A DNA stretch of 64,000 nucleotides from Priestia abyssalis (GTDB taxonomy: Bacteria; Bacillota; Bacilli; Bacillales; Bacillaceae_H), in contig NZ_KV917369.1 in NCBI RefSeq assembly GCF_002019595.1, positions 4,232,624 to 4,296,623 of the forward strand, written 5' to 3'. The position numbers were made by a program, and so were the translations under genes. This document shows positions 1 through 8,053 of the stretch, piece by piece; within the stretch, counting starts at the first letter, position 1, and each line of letters begins with the position of its first letter. The notes beneath the pieces were generated by a model. It saw only the letters and a program-made list of their open reading frames with translations, ran no database searches and was not told the DNA's origin.

Positions 1-416
1 AGAGCCATTCCGGGAGCCATGCCGTGATGATTGAACAGAATGGTTGACTCTTCCAGCACAAGCGCCTGTTTCCGATTATTCGGTGTCATCACCCGGTTGG
101 TTTTACGAAAGTACTCCTCGATGCTATCAAGTGCCTCCTGATGGATGACCAATCGCTTGCCAAGCATTGCTGCAATCGTTTCTTTTGTTAGATCATCCTT
201 CGTCGGTCCCAGCCCGCCTGTAAAAATAATTAAATCAGCCCTTTTCTGTGCAACCTCAATCGTTTTTTTCAATCGCTCAGCATTATCCCCAACTACTGTG
301 TGATAAAAGACGTTTACACCGATTTCAGCAAGCTGCTTTGAAAGGAACTGGGCATTCGTGTTAGCAATTTGGCCCAGTAATAATTCAGATCCAACCGCGA
401 TAATCTCCGTATTCAT
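1..416 (-). CDS. cinA: CinA, competence/damage-inducible protein (5' part; continues past window start)
   Basis: The reverse strand from the ATG at 416 translates to about 138 residues of an open frame that leaves the window without a stop. It begins [20 protein letters not shown] and contains [11 protein letters not shown], which are hallmarks of the N-terminal MoaB/MogA-like domain of CinA. This domain is linked to nucleotide and NAD-metabolite turnover, and in Bacillus the gene is co-transcribed with recA, which would lie off the left edge. The start codon is 17 bases after the pgsA stop, so the two genes are probably co-transcribed. The ribosome binding site is weak. The C-terminal amidase domain is not in the window. 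Confidence 0.95.
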   Translation of the reverse strand, partial: MNTEIIAVGSELLLGQIANTNAQFLSKQLAEIGVNVFYHTVVGDNAERLKKTIEVAQKRADLIIFTGGLGPTKDDLTKETIAAMLGKRLVIHQEALDSIEEYFRKTNRVMTPNNRKQALVLEESTILFNHHGMAPGMA

Positions 417-433
417 GTTCTTCATCTCACTTT

Positions 434-1012
434 TTATTTAGAATTCACAAACACACTCTTGTTTTTCGCAAAATAATCCCAGCCGGATACAATTGTAAAA
501 ATAACCGCAACCCATAATGCGATAGTTGCAAACGGAAATGGGATAAGCTCAAACGGCAAATTATGTAACAGTAAAGCTGAAATGGCCACAATCTGTGCCC
601 ACGTTTTAATTTTACCAAGCATATTGGCGGCAACAACTTCCCCTCCGCCTGCAAGCACTAAACGTAAACCCGTTACAGCAAACTCACGGCTAATAATAAC
701 GATTGCAGCCCAGGCTGGAGCTAATTGAAGTTCTACTAAAGCAATAAGAGCCGCTGATACAAGCAATTTGTCAGCCAGCGGATCCAGAAACTTTCCAAGA
801 TTCGTGACCATATTATATTTTCGAGCATAATAACCATCAATCCAATCAGTTGTGGAAGCAACGATAAAAATAAGGGCCCCCACTAGATGCGTGACCGGAA
901 TCGATACGGTACCAATCCGCCAATCTCCCCAAGAAAAAGGTGCAAGTATAATGATTAAAAATAATGGAATTAAACAAATTCTTGAAATGGTAATCTTGTT
1001 AGGTAAATTCAC
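434..1012 (-). CDS. pgsA: CDP-diacylglycerol-glycerol-3-phosphate 3-phosphatidyltransferase
   Basis: This 192-residue integral membrane enzyme makes phosphatidylglycerolphosphate from CDP-diacylglycerol and glycerol-3-phosphate, the committed step to phosphatidylglycerol. The CDP-alcohol phosphotransferase signature is intact: [10 protein letters not shown] followed by [11 protein letters not shown], giving the D-x2-DG-x2-AR-x8-G-x3-D-x3-D pattern near residues 56-80. Several hydrophobic segments surround it, and the length is normal. The start is GTG, preceded by GGAGGAATCATA, a strong ribosome binding site. It lies between rodZ and cinA, the usual Bacillus order. Confidence 0.97.
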   Translation of the reverse strand: MNLPNKITISRICLIPLFLIIILAPFSWGDWRIGTVSIPVTHLVGALIFIVASTTDWIDGYYARKYNMVTNLGKFLDPLADKLLVSAALIALVELQLAPAWAAIVIISREFAVTGLRLVLAGGGEVVAANMLGKIKTWAQIVAISALLLHNLPFELIPFPFATIALWVAVIFTIVSGWDYFAKNKSVFVNSK

Positions 1013-1058
1013 TATGATTCCTCCAATATCGCATTAAACAGTATGAAATGTAGAAAAC

Positions 1059-1097
1059 AGGGTGACTCGATAAGATCGTTCCCTATCAAGCCACCCT
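1059..1097 (-). terminator. hairpin between rodZ and pgsA
   Basis: An inverted repeat pairs AGGGTG with CACCCT and has a further imperfect match inside (ATAAG/CTATC region). On the minus strand it is followed by TGTTTTCT. It could be a weak terminator or an RNA processing hairpin; the U tract is short. Confidence 0.45.
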
Positions 1098-1156
1098 AAA
1101 TGGAACAAATCGCTTCTTCAAGCAAATATCATGTATGGCGAAGAAGGTGAGGTGCA

Positions 1157-2071
1157 TTACTCACTTGCTTCAACGGCATCCGACGGTGAATATTGGATGG
1201 TGATGATTTGCTGAACTTGATCGCTCGGGTTGGATGGGAAAGGAACGGTTTGTCCGTTAATTTTCACCTCAGTATCAAGCGTATTTCCGATATTGAAACG
1301 AACTTCTGTTTCTTTTGTAAAATCAAACGTTTTCGCTTCACCCGATTTCAACATGCCCTGATAAAAAGAGTTACCTTTTCCGTTTTTTACTCCGACCCAC
1401 GTCTCTCCTTTTGAAGAAATTTCCACTTGAAATTCATCTGCATTTTGAAGTTGGAGAACAGCTGACTTACCACTCTTTTGCAATTCTACAATTTTCTGGA
1501 TGTTCGTTCCTTCTGTCAAATCCTCTGTTCCTGCTTGTTTCTCTATATCCTCTTCTTCATTTTGCGGCTCATTCGTTTTTTCTTCCTCATCTTTTACCGG
1601 TTCTTCTGGCACCGGTGTTTCTTTGGATTGTTCTACTTCTGCTGTCGTTTCCGGAGAAACTTCTTCCTTGGCCATTTCCCTATTTTGGGCGAATACCCAA
1701 ATGAGTACAGCAATTCCGATTGCTCCAATTGTCAATAGGATTTTCGGAAGAGCATCGAATACTTTGGAATCTTGTACAGGCGTTTCTTTACGAGTTCGGA
1801 CACGTGATAATTGTTCCGGGAGTTCTTCCGTCTGTGTCACCGGGATATCAGATTTGTATTCTTCAAAAATCTCCTCGGGATTCAGTCCTACGGCTTCACA
1901 ATATTGTTTAATGAACGCACGAACATAAAATTTTCCAGGCATCAAGTCATAATTGCCTTCTTCGATTCCCACTAAATAACGTTTCTGGATTTTCGTCAGT
2001 TTTTGCAAATCCTCCAGCGACATATTTTGCTGTTCTCGAGCTTCTCTCAGTCTTTTCCCTAATTCTGTCAA
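1157..2071 (-). CDS. rodZ: RodZ-like cell-shape protein (YmfM)
   Basis: A membrane protein of about 304 residues that links MreB to the elongation machinery. An N-terminal Cro/Xre helix-turn-helix (LGKRLREAREQQNMSLEDLQ; KIQKRYLVGIEEGNYD) is followed by a basic juxtamembrane stretch, one transmembrane helix near residues 118-130 (ILLTIGAIGIAVLIWVF), a long Glu/Thr-rich linker and an extracytoplasmic DUF4115 beta domain. I chose the TTG at 2071 because GGAAGGTG lies 6 bases upstream. The GTG at 2080, three codons earlier, sits inside that ribosome binding site. The gene lies between ymfK and pgsA, as in Bacillus. Confidence 0.92.
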   Translation of the reverse strand: MTELGKRLREAREQQNMSLEDLQKLTKIQKRYLVGIEEGNYDLMPGKFYVRAFIKQYCEAVGLNPEEIFEEYKSDIPVTQTEELPEQLSRVRTRKETPVQDSKVFDALPKILLTIGAIGIAVLIWVFAQNREMAKEEVSPETTAEVEQSKETPVPEEPVKDEEEKTNEPQNEEEDIEKQAGTEDLTEGTNIQKIVELQKSGKSAVLQLQNADEFQVEISSKGETWVGVKNGKGNSFYQGMLKSGEAKTFDFTKETEVRFNIGNTLDTEVKINGQTVPFPSNPSDQVQQIITIQYSPSDAVEASE

Positions 2072-2092
2072 TGATAACACCTTCCAATTATG

Positions 2093-2884
2093 TTAAAAAT
2101 CAAACATCGAGAAACCGCCGTCTGAAAACATGGATGGGCCTTCAACCGCTTCATATGTAATTTCCTCATCTGGATTGCTCCGCAGCTCAATAATGTAATC
2201 AAAATCATCAAGTGAGTACTCCGAATTTTGAACAAAAATATCTGGATGTTCAATAATTTTAGTTGCCGGAACACGCATAATTTCCCGCACTAACTGCCAA
2301 TGCTTTTCATTGGCTCTCCTCGTAGAGACAATCCCATCCATAATGAAAATATTATTTTCATTATATTCTTCTTCAATGAGTTGACTGCGAATCGTTTGTT
2401 TAAGCAAGGTTGAAGATACAAATAACCAGCGCTTATTGGCACAAACACTGGCTGCAACGATCGATTCAGTTTTGCCGACACGCGGCATCCCTCGAATTCC
2501 AATTAGCTTATGTCCTTCTTGTTTAAAGAGCTCTGCCATAAAATCGACAAGTAAACCTAATTCATCCCGTACAAAACGAAATGTTTTTTTGTCATCGGCA
2601 TCTCGTTGTATGTAACGGCCATGTCGTACTGCTAATCGATCCCGCAACTTAGGTTCTCTTAACTTTGTGACAGTTATATTATCCATCGTCTTCAATATAG
2701 ATTCAAGTCTTTCGATTTGCTCATGCGAATCACAGCGTAAAAGCAAACCGCGTCGTTGATCATCTACCCCGTTTATTGTGACGATATTGATGGATAACAT
2801 TCCCAATAAAGAAGAAACATCTCCCAATAGACCAGGTCGGTTTTTTTGTATTTGATATTCTAAGTACCACTCAATCTTTGACAT
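2093..2884 (-). CDS. ymfK: YmfK family protein (DUF3388), ACT-like plus P-loop-like
   Basis: A conserved Bacillus protein of about 263 residues with no established function. Two things can be seen. An N-terminal ACT-like segment (KNRPGLLGDVSSLLGMLSIN) resembles small-molecule-sensing ACT domains. A Walker-A-like motif near residue 140, GMPRVGKTE, fits the G-x4-GKT pattern and precedes a predicted ATPase-like region. The ATG at 2884 is preferred because GGGGAGAGAG lies 4 bases upstream; an in-frame start 8 codons earlier has no good site. It follows ymfJ after a terminator, so it may have its own promoter. The function is not known to me. Confidence 0.9.
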   Translation of the reverse strand: MSKIEWYLEYQIQKNRPGLLGDVSSLLGMLSINIVTINGVDDQRRGLLLRCDSHEQIERLESILKTMDNITVTKLREPKLRDRLAVRHGRYIQRDADDKKTFRFVRDELGLLVDFMAELFKQEGHKLIGIRGMPRVGKTESIVAASVCANKRWLFVSSTLLKQTIRSQLIEEEYNENNIFIMDGIVSTRRANEKHWQLVREIMRVPATKIIEHPDIFVQNSEYSLDDFDYIIELRSNPDEEITYEAVEGPSMFSDGGFSMFDF

Positions 2885-3046
2885 AAAACTCTCTCCCCGG
2901 ACAATCATTTAATTTTTTATGGTTGTTATATCCCCTATTGCCTTTTTACTTATATTAAATATAAATGATTTCGTATAATTTATAAAGTAGAAGAGCGAAG
3001 GAAACCCTGTTTTTTTATGAAGAGTTATCCATATAGGAGGACATCC

Positions 3047-3094
3047 ATGAAAAATTCGTTAAAAACTCCCAGCTTACGGATTATTCTCATGTAA
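3047..3094 (+). CDS. possible 15-codon ORF with consensus ribosome binding site
   Basis: On the plus strand AGGAGG (3035-3040) lies 6 bases before an ATG that opens a 15-codon frame, MKNSLKTPSLRIILM, ending in TAA. Everything else annotated here is on the minus strand. A TATAAT sits at 2974-2979, but its -35 region is poor. The peptide is basic at the N terminus and hydrophobic at the C terminus. I do not recognise it. The ideal ribosome binding site is the only positive evidence; coding function is unproven and chance is possible. Confidence 0.35.
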   Translation: MKNSLKTPSLRIILM

Positions 3095-3135
3095 GCCAGG
3101 AGTCAACATCAGTTATGGAGCCTTTCTACAAGAAA

Positions 3136-3157
3136 AAGAGAGGCAAAATCCTCTCTT
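3136..3157 (-). terminator. intrinsic terminator after ymfJ
   Basis: The perfect stem AAGAGAGG/CCTCTCTT with a 6-base loop overlaps the ymfJ stop. On the minus strand it runs into CTCTCTTTTTCTTG. Confidence 0.8.
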
Positions 3158-3416
3158 ATTGTACTGTACCGTTATTTTGAACGAGTTTCACCATTATGCT
3201 CGCAATGGCCTGCTGTTCTTCTTTAGAAGCAACACTCCAAAGATCCGCCAATACCTTTTCCTGTGGATTTTTTGCTTCTACTTGGTTAGCTAAATAGCCT
3301 CCGATTTGATAAGCAAGATTATTAACGACATCATTGCTCATTCCATCGTTTTGTGCGTGATGCAGGCGATCCGCCAAAAAGTCTTTCCATGAATCCCAAT
3401 TTTCTAATACTGACAT
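3156..3416 (-). CDS. ymfJ: YmfJ, DUF3243 family protein
   Basis: A small acidic protein of 86 residues (MSVLENWDSWKDFLADRLHH at its start), of the DUF3243/YmfJ family conserved in Bacillaceae. No catalytic motif is visible; it looks helical and soluble. The ATG at 3416 has AAAGGAGGG 6 bases upstream and gives the family's normal length. An in-frame ATG 9 codons earlier would place the ribosome binding site inside the coding region. It lies 54 bases downstream of ymfI and ends in an intrinsic terminator, closing the ymfF-ymfJ group. The function is unknown. Confidence 0.9.
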   Translation of the reverse strand: MSVLENWDSWKDFLADRLHHAQNDGMSNDVVNNLAYQIGGYLANQVEAKNPQEKVLADLWSVASKEEQQAIASIMVKLVQNNGTVQ

Positions 3417-3470
3417 GAAGAACCCTCCTTTAGGTTTATTCATATCCTAGTTTGCACGCTTACGGATTTT

Positions 3471-4190
3471 TTATGTATGCCAACCGCCATTGACCGAAAG
3501 AATTTGTCCTGTAATATAGGTCGCTTGGTCAGAGGCCAAGAAAGCAATCGCATCCGCTATCTCTTCACATGTTCCAAATCTTCCCATTGGTATGTCTTCA
3601 CAAATCAGCGCCTTGTCTTCTTCTGTAAATTCATCCATCATCTTGCTGCCCACCGCTCCCGGGGCCACTGCATTGACTCGGATACCGCTCATCGCCACTT
3701 CTTTTGCCAGTGCTTTCACAAATGTATTTTGAGCTCCTTTCACCATTGAATATAACACTTCACAAGAAGCTCCTGTCACCCCCCAAATGGAAGAAATCAT
3801 GACCATATTACCGTGTTTTCGCTCAATCATTGCCGGCAATAATTCTTTGGCAAGCTGAAAAGGGCTCGTCACATGCAATTGAATCATTTTTTGTACTTCT
3901 TCGTCTTTCATGTCTGTTATAAGCCCTACATAACTGTTTCCGCTCGTATATACAACTAAATCAATCGGAACTGCAAGCTGCTTTAATAAAGTTTTGGCAC
4001 CATCTTCTTGTGCCAAATCCGCCTCAATCAAGATTACATCTTTTTCAGGAAGCTCTTGCTGCAACTTCACTACCTCTTTTACCCCTCTGTTATAATGAAG
4101 AACAAGCGAATATCCGTCCATCGCCAGCCTTTTAGCCGCTGCTGAACCGATTCCTCCGCTCGCTCCTACAATTAGTGCATACTTTTCCAA
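3471..4190 (-). CDS. ymfI: short-chain dehydrogenase/reductase YmfI (FabG-like)
   Basis: A 239-residue SDR-fold NAD(P)-dependent oxidoreductase. The Rossmann motif GASGGIGSAAAK is at residues 9-20, the catalytic Ser is in MISSIWGV near 151, and Tyr-x3-Lys is in LYSMVKGAQ near 163-167. The C terminus (FLASDQATYITGQILSVNGG) is typical of 3-oxoacyl-ACP reductases (FabG). In Bacillus it is the annotated neighbour of the M16 peptidase genes; its physiological substrate is unclear. It follows ymfH after a terminator hairpin. Confidence 0.93.
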   Translation of the reverse strand: MEKYALIVGASGGIGSAAAKRLAMDGYSLVLHYNRGVKEVVKLQQELPEKDVILIEADLAQEDGAKTLLKQLAVPIDLVVYTSGNSYVGLITDMKDEEVQKMIQLHVTSPFQLAKELLPAMIERKHGNMVMISSIWGVTGASCEVLYSMVKGAQNTFVKALAKEVAMSGIRVNAVAPGAVGSKMMDEFTEEDKALICEDIPMGRFGTCEEIADAIAFLASDQATYITGQILSVNGGWHT

Positions 4191-4226
4191 TCTAAACGCT
4201 CCTTTTTGAACATGTACCTAAAATAG

Positions 4227-4261
4227 AAAAAGCCCCTTTATCACATAAAGGGATGCTTTTT
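4227..4261 (-). terminator. hairpin between ymfH and ymfI
   Basis: AAAAAGCATCCCTTTA pairs with TAAAGGGGCTTTTT on the minus strand, with a short loop and a U-rich 3' side. It may only partly terminate, since ymfI follows directly. Confidence 0.75.
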
Positions 4262-4273
4262 CCTTATGTCTTT

Positions 4274-5560
4274 TTATTTTGGCACGACTTGGCAAACCGT
4301 CATATTGTTTTCGTCCATCAATTCATTCGTTACTTTTTCGATATCTTCTTTCTTTAACGTTTCTAGCACATCCACTACATCAAATAAATCCATGTCATTG
4401 AATGCATAGCGTGTAAACTGATTAGCAATAAATTCCGGAGAGTTTAAGGAACGAAGGAACGAACCAATTTTCTTCTTACGAACTCGCTCCAACTGTTCAT
4501 CTGTCATCGGATTTTCTTTTATTTGCAAAAGGATGCCTTTGATTCGATCGGCCAGTTCATCCGGTTTTTCCGTATCACCGCCAATGATGGCAAATCCAAA
4601 GCCTGTTTCTTCCGTGTAATCATAAGAGAACGTTTCATCGATTAATCCCTCGCGATACAAATTCTCATAATGCACGGAGCTTTTGCCGAATAAATGATCC
4701 AGCATGACGTTCATTGCCAGTTCATGAACGAGCATCTCACGTCCTGAGCGCTGCGGATTTTTGGCTTTTACACCGACAAGACATTTTGAAGACTGAACCG
4801 TCATTGGGATAACTTGTTTAGCTTTGGCTACCCCTTCAGACTCATCTTCGAAATGACGTTTAATTTCTGGTTGATCGTGATAATCTTTTTTCGCTTGATT
4901 TTCGCGAACTTGATTCATCACTTTTTCAGGATCGACCGGCCCTACAACGAAAAGCAGCATGTTGCTTGGGTGATAGAACGTTTCATAGCACGTATACAGC
5001 CATTCTTTTGTAATATGGGAAATTGACTCAATCGTACCGGCAATATCAATTTTAACCGGATGATGATGATACATATTTTGAATAACGCCAAAGTACAAGC
5101 GCCAATCGGCATTGTCATCATACATCGTAATCTCTTGCCCAATAATTCCTTTTTCTTTTTCGACCGTTTGATCGGAAAAATAAGGATCTTGCACAAAATC
5201 GATTAAGGTCTCAAAATTCCGTTCGAAGTCGGACGTAGAAGAAAACAAGTAAGCCGTTCTTGTAAACGATGTGAACGCGTTCGCGGAAGCCCCTTGTTTA
5301 CTGAACTGTTGAAACACATCCCCATCCTCTTTTTCAAACAATTTATGTTCTAAAAAGTGAGCGATTCCATCGGGTACTTTCGTCATTTCCGTTTGGTTCA
5401 GCGGAACAAATTGATTATCGATGGAACCGTATTTTGTCGTGAAGGTAGCATATGTTTTATTGAATTCCGGCTTCGGCAAAATATAGACTTCAAGCCCATT
5501 TGCCATTTTTTCATGATACAAATCTTCTTTCAACTGTGAAAACGGGATTTTTTCCATCAT
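4274..5560 (-). CDS. ymfH: M16 family zinc peptidase YmfH (catalytic subunit candidate)
   Basis: A 428-residue insulinase-like (M16) peptidase. The inverted zinc motif HxxEH is intact as GIAHFLEHKLFE near residues 65-76, and the downstream Glu region is present (EKGIIGQEITMYDD). The start overlaps the ymfF stop by 4 bases (ATGATG), so the two genes are translationally coupled. M16 proteins often work as a pair of one active and one inactive half. Here YmfH carries the metal site that YmfF lacks, so a YmfF/YmfH heterodimer is a reasonable inference. Confidence 0.95.
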   Translation of the reverse strand: MMEKIPFSQLKEDLYHEKMANGLEVYILPKPEFNKTYATFTTKYGSIDNQFVPLNQTEMTKVPDGIAHFLEHKLFEKEDGDVFQQFSKQGASANAFTSFTRTAYLFSSTSDFERNFETLIDFVQDPYFSDQTVEKEKGIIGQEITMYDDNADWRLYFGVIQNMYHHHPVKIDIAGTIESISHITKEWLYTCYETFYHPSNMLLFVVGPVDPEKVMNQVRENQAKKDYHDQPEIKRHFEDESEGVAKAKQVIPMTVQSSKCLVGVKAKNPQRSGREMLVHELAMNVMLDHLFGKSSVHYENLYREGLIDETFSYDYTEETGFGFAIIGGDTEKPDELADRIKGILLQIKENPMTDEQLERVRKKKIGSFLRSLNSPEFIANQFTRYAFNDMDLFDVVDVLETLKKEDIEKVTNELMDENNMTVCQVVPK

Positions 5561-6840
5561 TCTTCACCGCCCATTCCTCGTAAAAAATAAATCGTGTCTT
5601 GCTCGATTTGCTTTGCCGCTGCCATTACTTCTTCTTTTGTGACAGCTTTAATTCCTTCTAAATAATCTTCCACTGAAATGTCTGTATTCGCTAATTCATT
5701 ATGATACAAAACTTCCACGAGCCCTCTTGCCGTATCGATTGTCTCTAAAATTTGATTATGAATGACCGCTTTTGTTTGATTAAGCTCTTCCGGGGTAAAG
5801 TCCCCTTGCTTCATGGCCTCCATTTGTTCATTGATGATTCGAACGGCTTGATCGTAATTTTTAGCATCAATACCTGACATGACCATTAATAATCCTTTAT
5901 GGCTCTCTACCCGCGATGCGGCATAATAAGCGAGACTTGCCTTTTCACGTACATTGATGAACAGCTTGGAGTGGGAGAAGCCGCCAAAAATGCCGTTAAA
6001 CACTTGCAGCGCAAAGTATCCAGGATCACCGTATACAATATTTGTACGATAACCGATGTTGAGCTTACCTTGCTTAATATCTTGCTTTTCAGCGACTTCG
6101 TTTACTTTTTCAATCTTTTTGCTCTCATTTTCCCCTCGATGCTGACGGGTTGTTTTTGCAGGTAACGCAAAAATTTGCTTAACGTTCTCCAGTACTTCCT
6201 CCTGTTTAATATCGCCAATCACATATAGATGAATCGCGTCTTCTTCTAGTACTTTTTTGTAATACTCATAAAGTGAAGCAGGTGTAATGGCTTCAATGTC
6301 CTCTACGCGTCCGTTCACGTGAAGATGATACGGTTCTTCCTTGCACATCTCTTCTACAAGGCGCAAATTAGAATAGCGCATTTTGTCATCGAATACGGCC
6401 TGTATACGCTGACGCATTGACCGCTTTTCTTGCTCCACGATGTCCGGCAAAAAGGAACTGTTTTCCAGTTCGGGGTTTAATAGAATATCTCCCAATAACA
6501 GCAGTGCATCCTTTAAAATAGGCGTCGTATCTTTCAAATATGTTTCATTGGCTACATCGATACGAAACGTCATATCATGCCACTCGCCCTTTTTCATTAA
6601 ATCAACCTGCAGTGTCGCCCCGTATAAATCGTCCAAGTATGTACGAAGCTTGGTCGTTGATGGATATGAAGCAGTCGCACTTTGGAGTACATACGGAAGC
6701 AGGGCCCTTAATGTGACCGTATCTTCCCGCAGCGGAGCATTCATCTTTAAAATTAGGGTGTTTGTTTTATATTTGGATGTTTGAATGGTGTGAACGGTCA
6801 AACCGTTTAATTCGTGCTTTTCTTCTTTTAGCAGTTTCAT
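5557..6840 (-). CDS. ymfF: M16 family peptidase-like protein YmfF (inactive-type subunit)
   Basis: A 427-residue M16-fold protein. The region that should hold the zinc motif reads LRALLPYVLQSATASYPS, with no HxxEH, so it is probably non-catalytic. The C-terminal M16 domain is recognisable (LNIGYRTNIVYGDPGYFALQ; NVREKASLAYYAASRVES, the usual R/Y substrate-anchoring area). It is first in a ymfF-ymfH-ymfI-ymfJ unit. A vegetative promoter lies about 100 bases upstream and the importer operon terminates before it. It probably pairs with YmfH. Confidence 0.93.
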   Translation of the reverse strand: MKLLKEEKHELNGLTVHTIQTSKYKTNTLILKMNAPLREDTVTLRALLPYVLQSATASYPSTTKLRTYLDDLYGATLQVDLMKKGEWHDMTFRIDVANETYLKDTTPILKDALLLLGDILLNPELENSSFLPDIVEQEKRSMRQRIQAVFDDKMRYSNLRLVEEMCKEEPYHLHVNGRVEDIEAITPASLYEYYKKVLEEDAIHLYVIGDIKQEEVLENVKQIFALPAKTTRQHRGENESKKIEKVNEVAEKQDIKQGKLNIGYRTNIVYGDPGYFALQVFNGIFGGFSHSKLFINVREKASLAYYAASRVESHKGLLMVMSGIDAKNYDQAVRIINEQMEAMKQGDFTPEELNQTKAVIHNQILETIDTARGLVEVLYHNELANTDISVEDYLEGIKAVTKEEVMAAAKQIEQDTIYFLRGMGGEE

Positions 6841-6935
6841 TCGGAAACCTCCTTTTTCAAAAAACAGTCGTAATGACTATTATTAAAGCCATGTTCCTAG
6901 TTTTCATCACTTTGAGCAGTTTTAACCTTTCTTAT

Positions 6936-6965
6936 ACTATATCGAACATATGGAAACATTTTCAA
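6936..6965 (-). promoter_or_regulatory. sigma-A-type promoter for ymfF
   Basis: On the minus strand TTGAAA, an 18-base spacer and TATAGT occur about 95 bases before the ymfF start and downstream of the importer operon terminator. Confidence 0.6.
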
Positions 6966-7060
6966 CTTTTAAACCCTCTTCCTTGCTAACATCCCAATCG
7001 TCATTCAATAAAAAGATTCCTTTATTATTTTTTATGTTAAAAAAAGTAAATGCACTCCTA

Positions 7061-7095
7061 AAAAAAACATTCCGCCATGAAGGCGGAATGTTTTT
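7061..7095 (-). terminator. intrinsic terminator of the importer operon
   Basis: A strong hairpin, AAACATTCCGCC/GGCGGAATGTTT with a 5-base loop, is followed on the minus strand by a run of T. It begins at the stop codon of the second permease gene. Confidence 0.92.
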
Positions 7096-8053
7096 AACGT
7101 TTCCCTTTTTCGTAAGGCGTTCCCAATGCTTTTGGAGCTTCAGCACGTCCTACGAATCCTGCCAGTGCTAAAATCGTTAACACGTAAGGAGCAATTGTTA
7201 AGATAATCGTCGGAATATCCTTTAATAATGGAATTTGTGCACCGATAAGGCTTAATGACTGGGCCAGTCCAAAGAATAGCGCGGCTCCAAGCGCTCCAAG
7301 CGGATGCCATTTACCGAATATCATAGCTGCAAGCGCAAGGAAACCTTGTCCCGAAATGGTACCGCCCGCAAAGTTTCCAGAAATGGATGTCGCATATACC
7401 GCTCCCCCTATTCCAGCAAAAAGGCCTGAAAGCATAACCCCCGTATAACGCATTCTCGTCACATTTATTCCCATGGTGTCAGCCGCCATCGGATGCTCCC
7501 CTACAGATCGAAGGCGTAAGCCAAACGGCGTTTTATAAATGACGTACCATACGACGAACGCAACGATAATAGCAATATACGATGTTAGCGGGATTGATGA
7601 GAAAAAGATTTTGCCGATTACCGGAATATCAGACAACACCGGAATGCTCTCTTTATTGATACGAAATTGAATAAAATCAGTTTGGCCTTTCCCAAAAATC
7701 TTTTTGATTAAAAAGACGGATAAACCCGCAGCTAAAAAGTTCAGCGCCACACCGCTTACAGTTTGATCTGCTTTTAAGGTGATGCTAGCAACCGCATGAA
7801 TGAGCGAGAAGATGGCACAAGCGACTGCTGCAACCAGAATGGATACCCACGGCGAAACGGCACCTAATGTATCTTGTAACATTAAAGTAGAAAGAATGCT
7901 CGTAAATGCGCCAAATAACATTAATCCTTCCAATCCAATGTTAACGACACCTGAACGTTCACTAAATACACCGCCAAGTGCCGTAAAAACCAGCGGGGCA
8001 GCCGTTAATAAAGTGGCCTGAATAATAGTGGCAAAAATATCTAATACGCTCAT
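7094..8053 (-). CDS. nucleoside ABC transporter permease (second permease)
   Basis: A 319-residue polytopic membrane protein of the branched-chain/BMP-type permease family, resembling NupQ/YufQ of B. subtilis guanosine uptake. It has about nine hydrophobic segments. The motif GGVFSERSGVVNIGLEGLML near residues 27-46 is characteristic of this permease class and is also present in degenerate form in the other permease. Its ATG follows the preceding stop with no gap. It is the last gene of a BMP lipoprotein-ATPase-permease-permease unit and ends in a strong terminator. I give no symbol because the B. subtilis nup operon is at another locus. Confidence 0.92.
   Translation of the reverse strand: MSVLDIFATIIQATLLTAAPLVFTALGGVFSERSGVVNIGLEGLMLFGAFTSILSTLMLQDTLGAVSPWVSILVAAVACAIFSLIHAVASITLKADQTVSGVALNFLAAGLSVFLIKKIFGKGQTDFIQFRINKESIPVLSDIPVIGKIFFSSIPLTSYIAIIVAFVVWYVIYKTPFGLRLRSVGEHPMAADTMGINVTRMRYTGVMLSGLFAGIGGAVYATSISGNFAGGTISGQGFLALAAMIFGKWHPLGALGAALFFGLAQSLSLIGAQIPLLKDIPTIILTIAPYVLTILALAGFVGRAEAPKALGTPYEKGKR

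Noticed and set aside
1193-1928. several plus-strand open frames opposite rodZ
   Set aside because: They arise from the Glu/Thr-rich rodZ linker read backwards (Phe/Ser-rich translation), with no ribosome binding sites or family signature.
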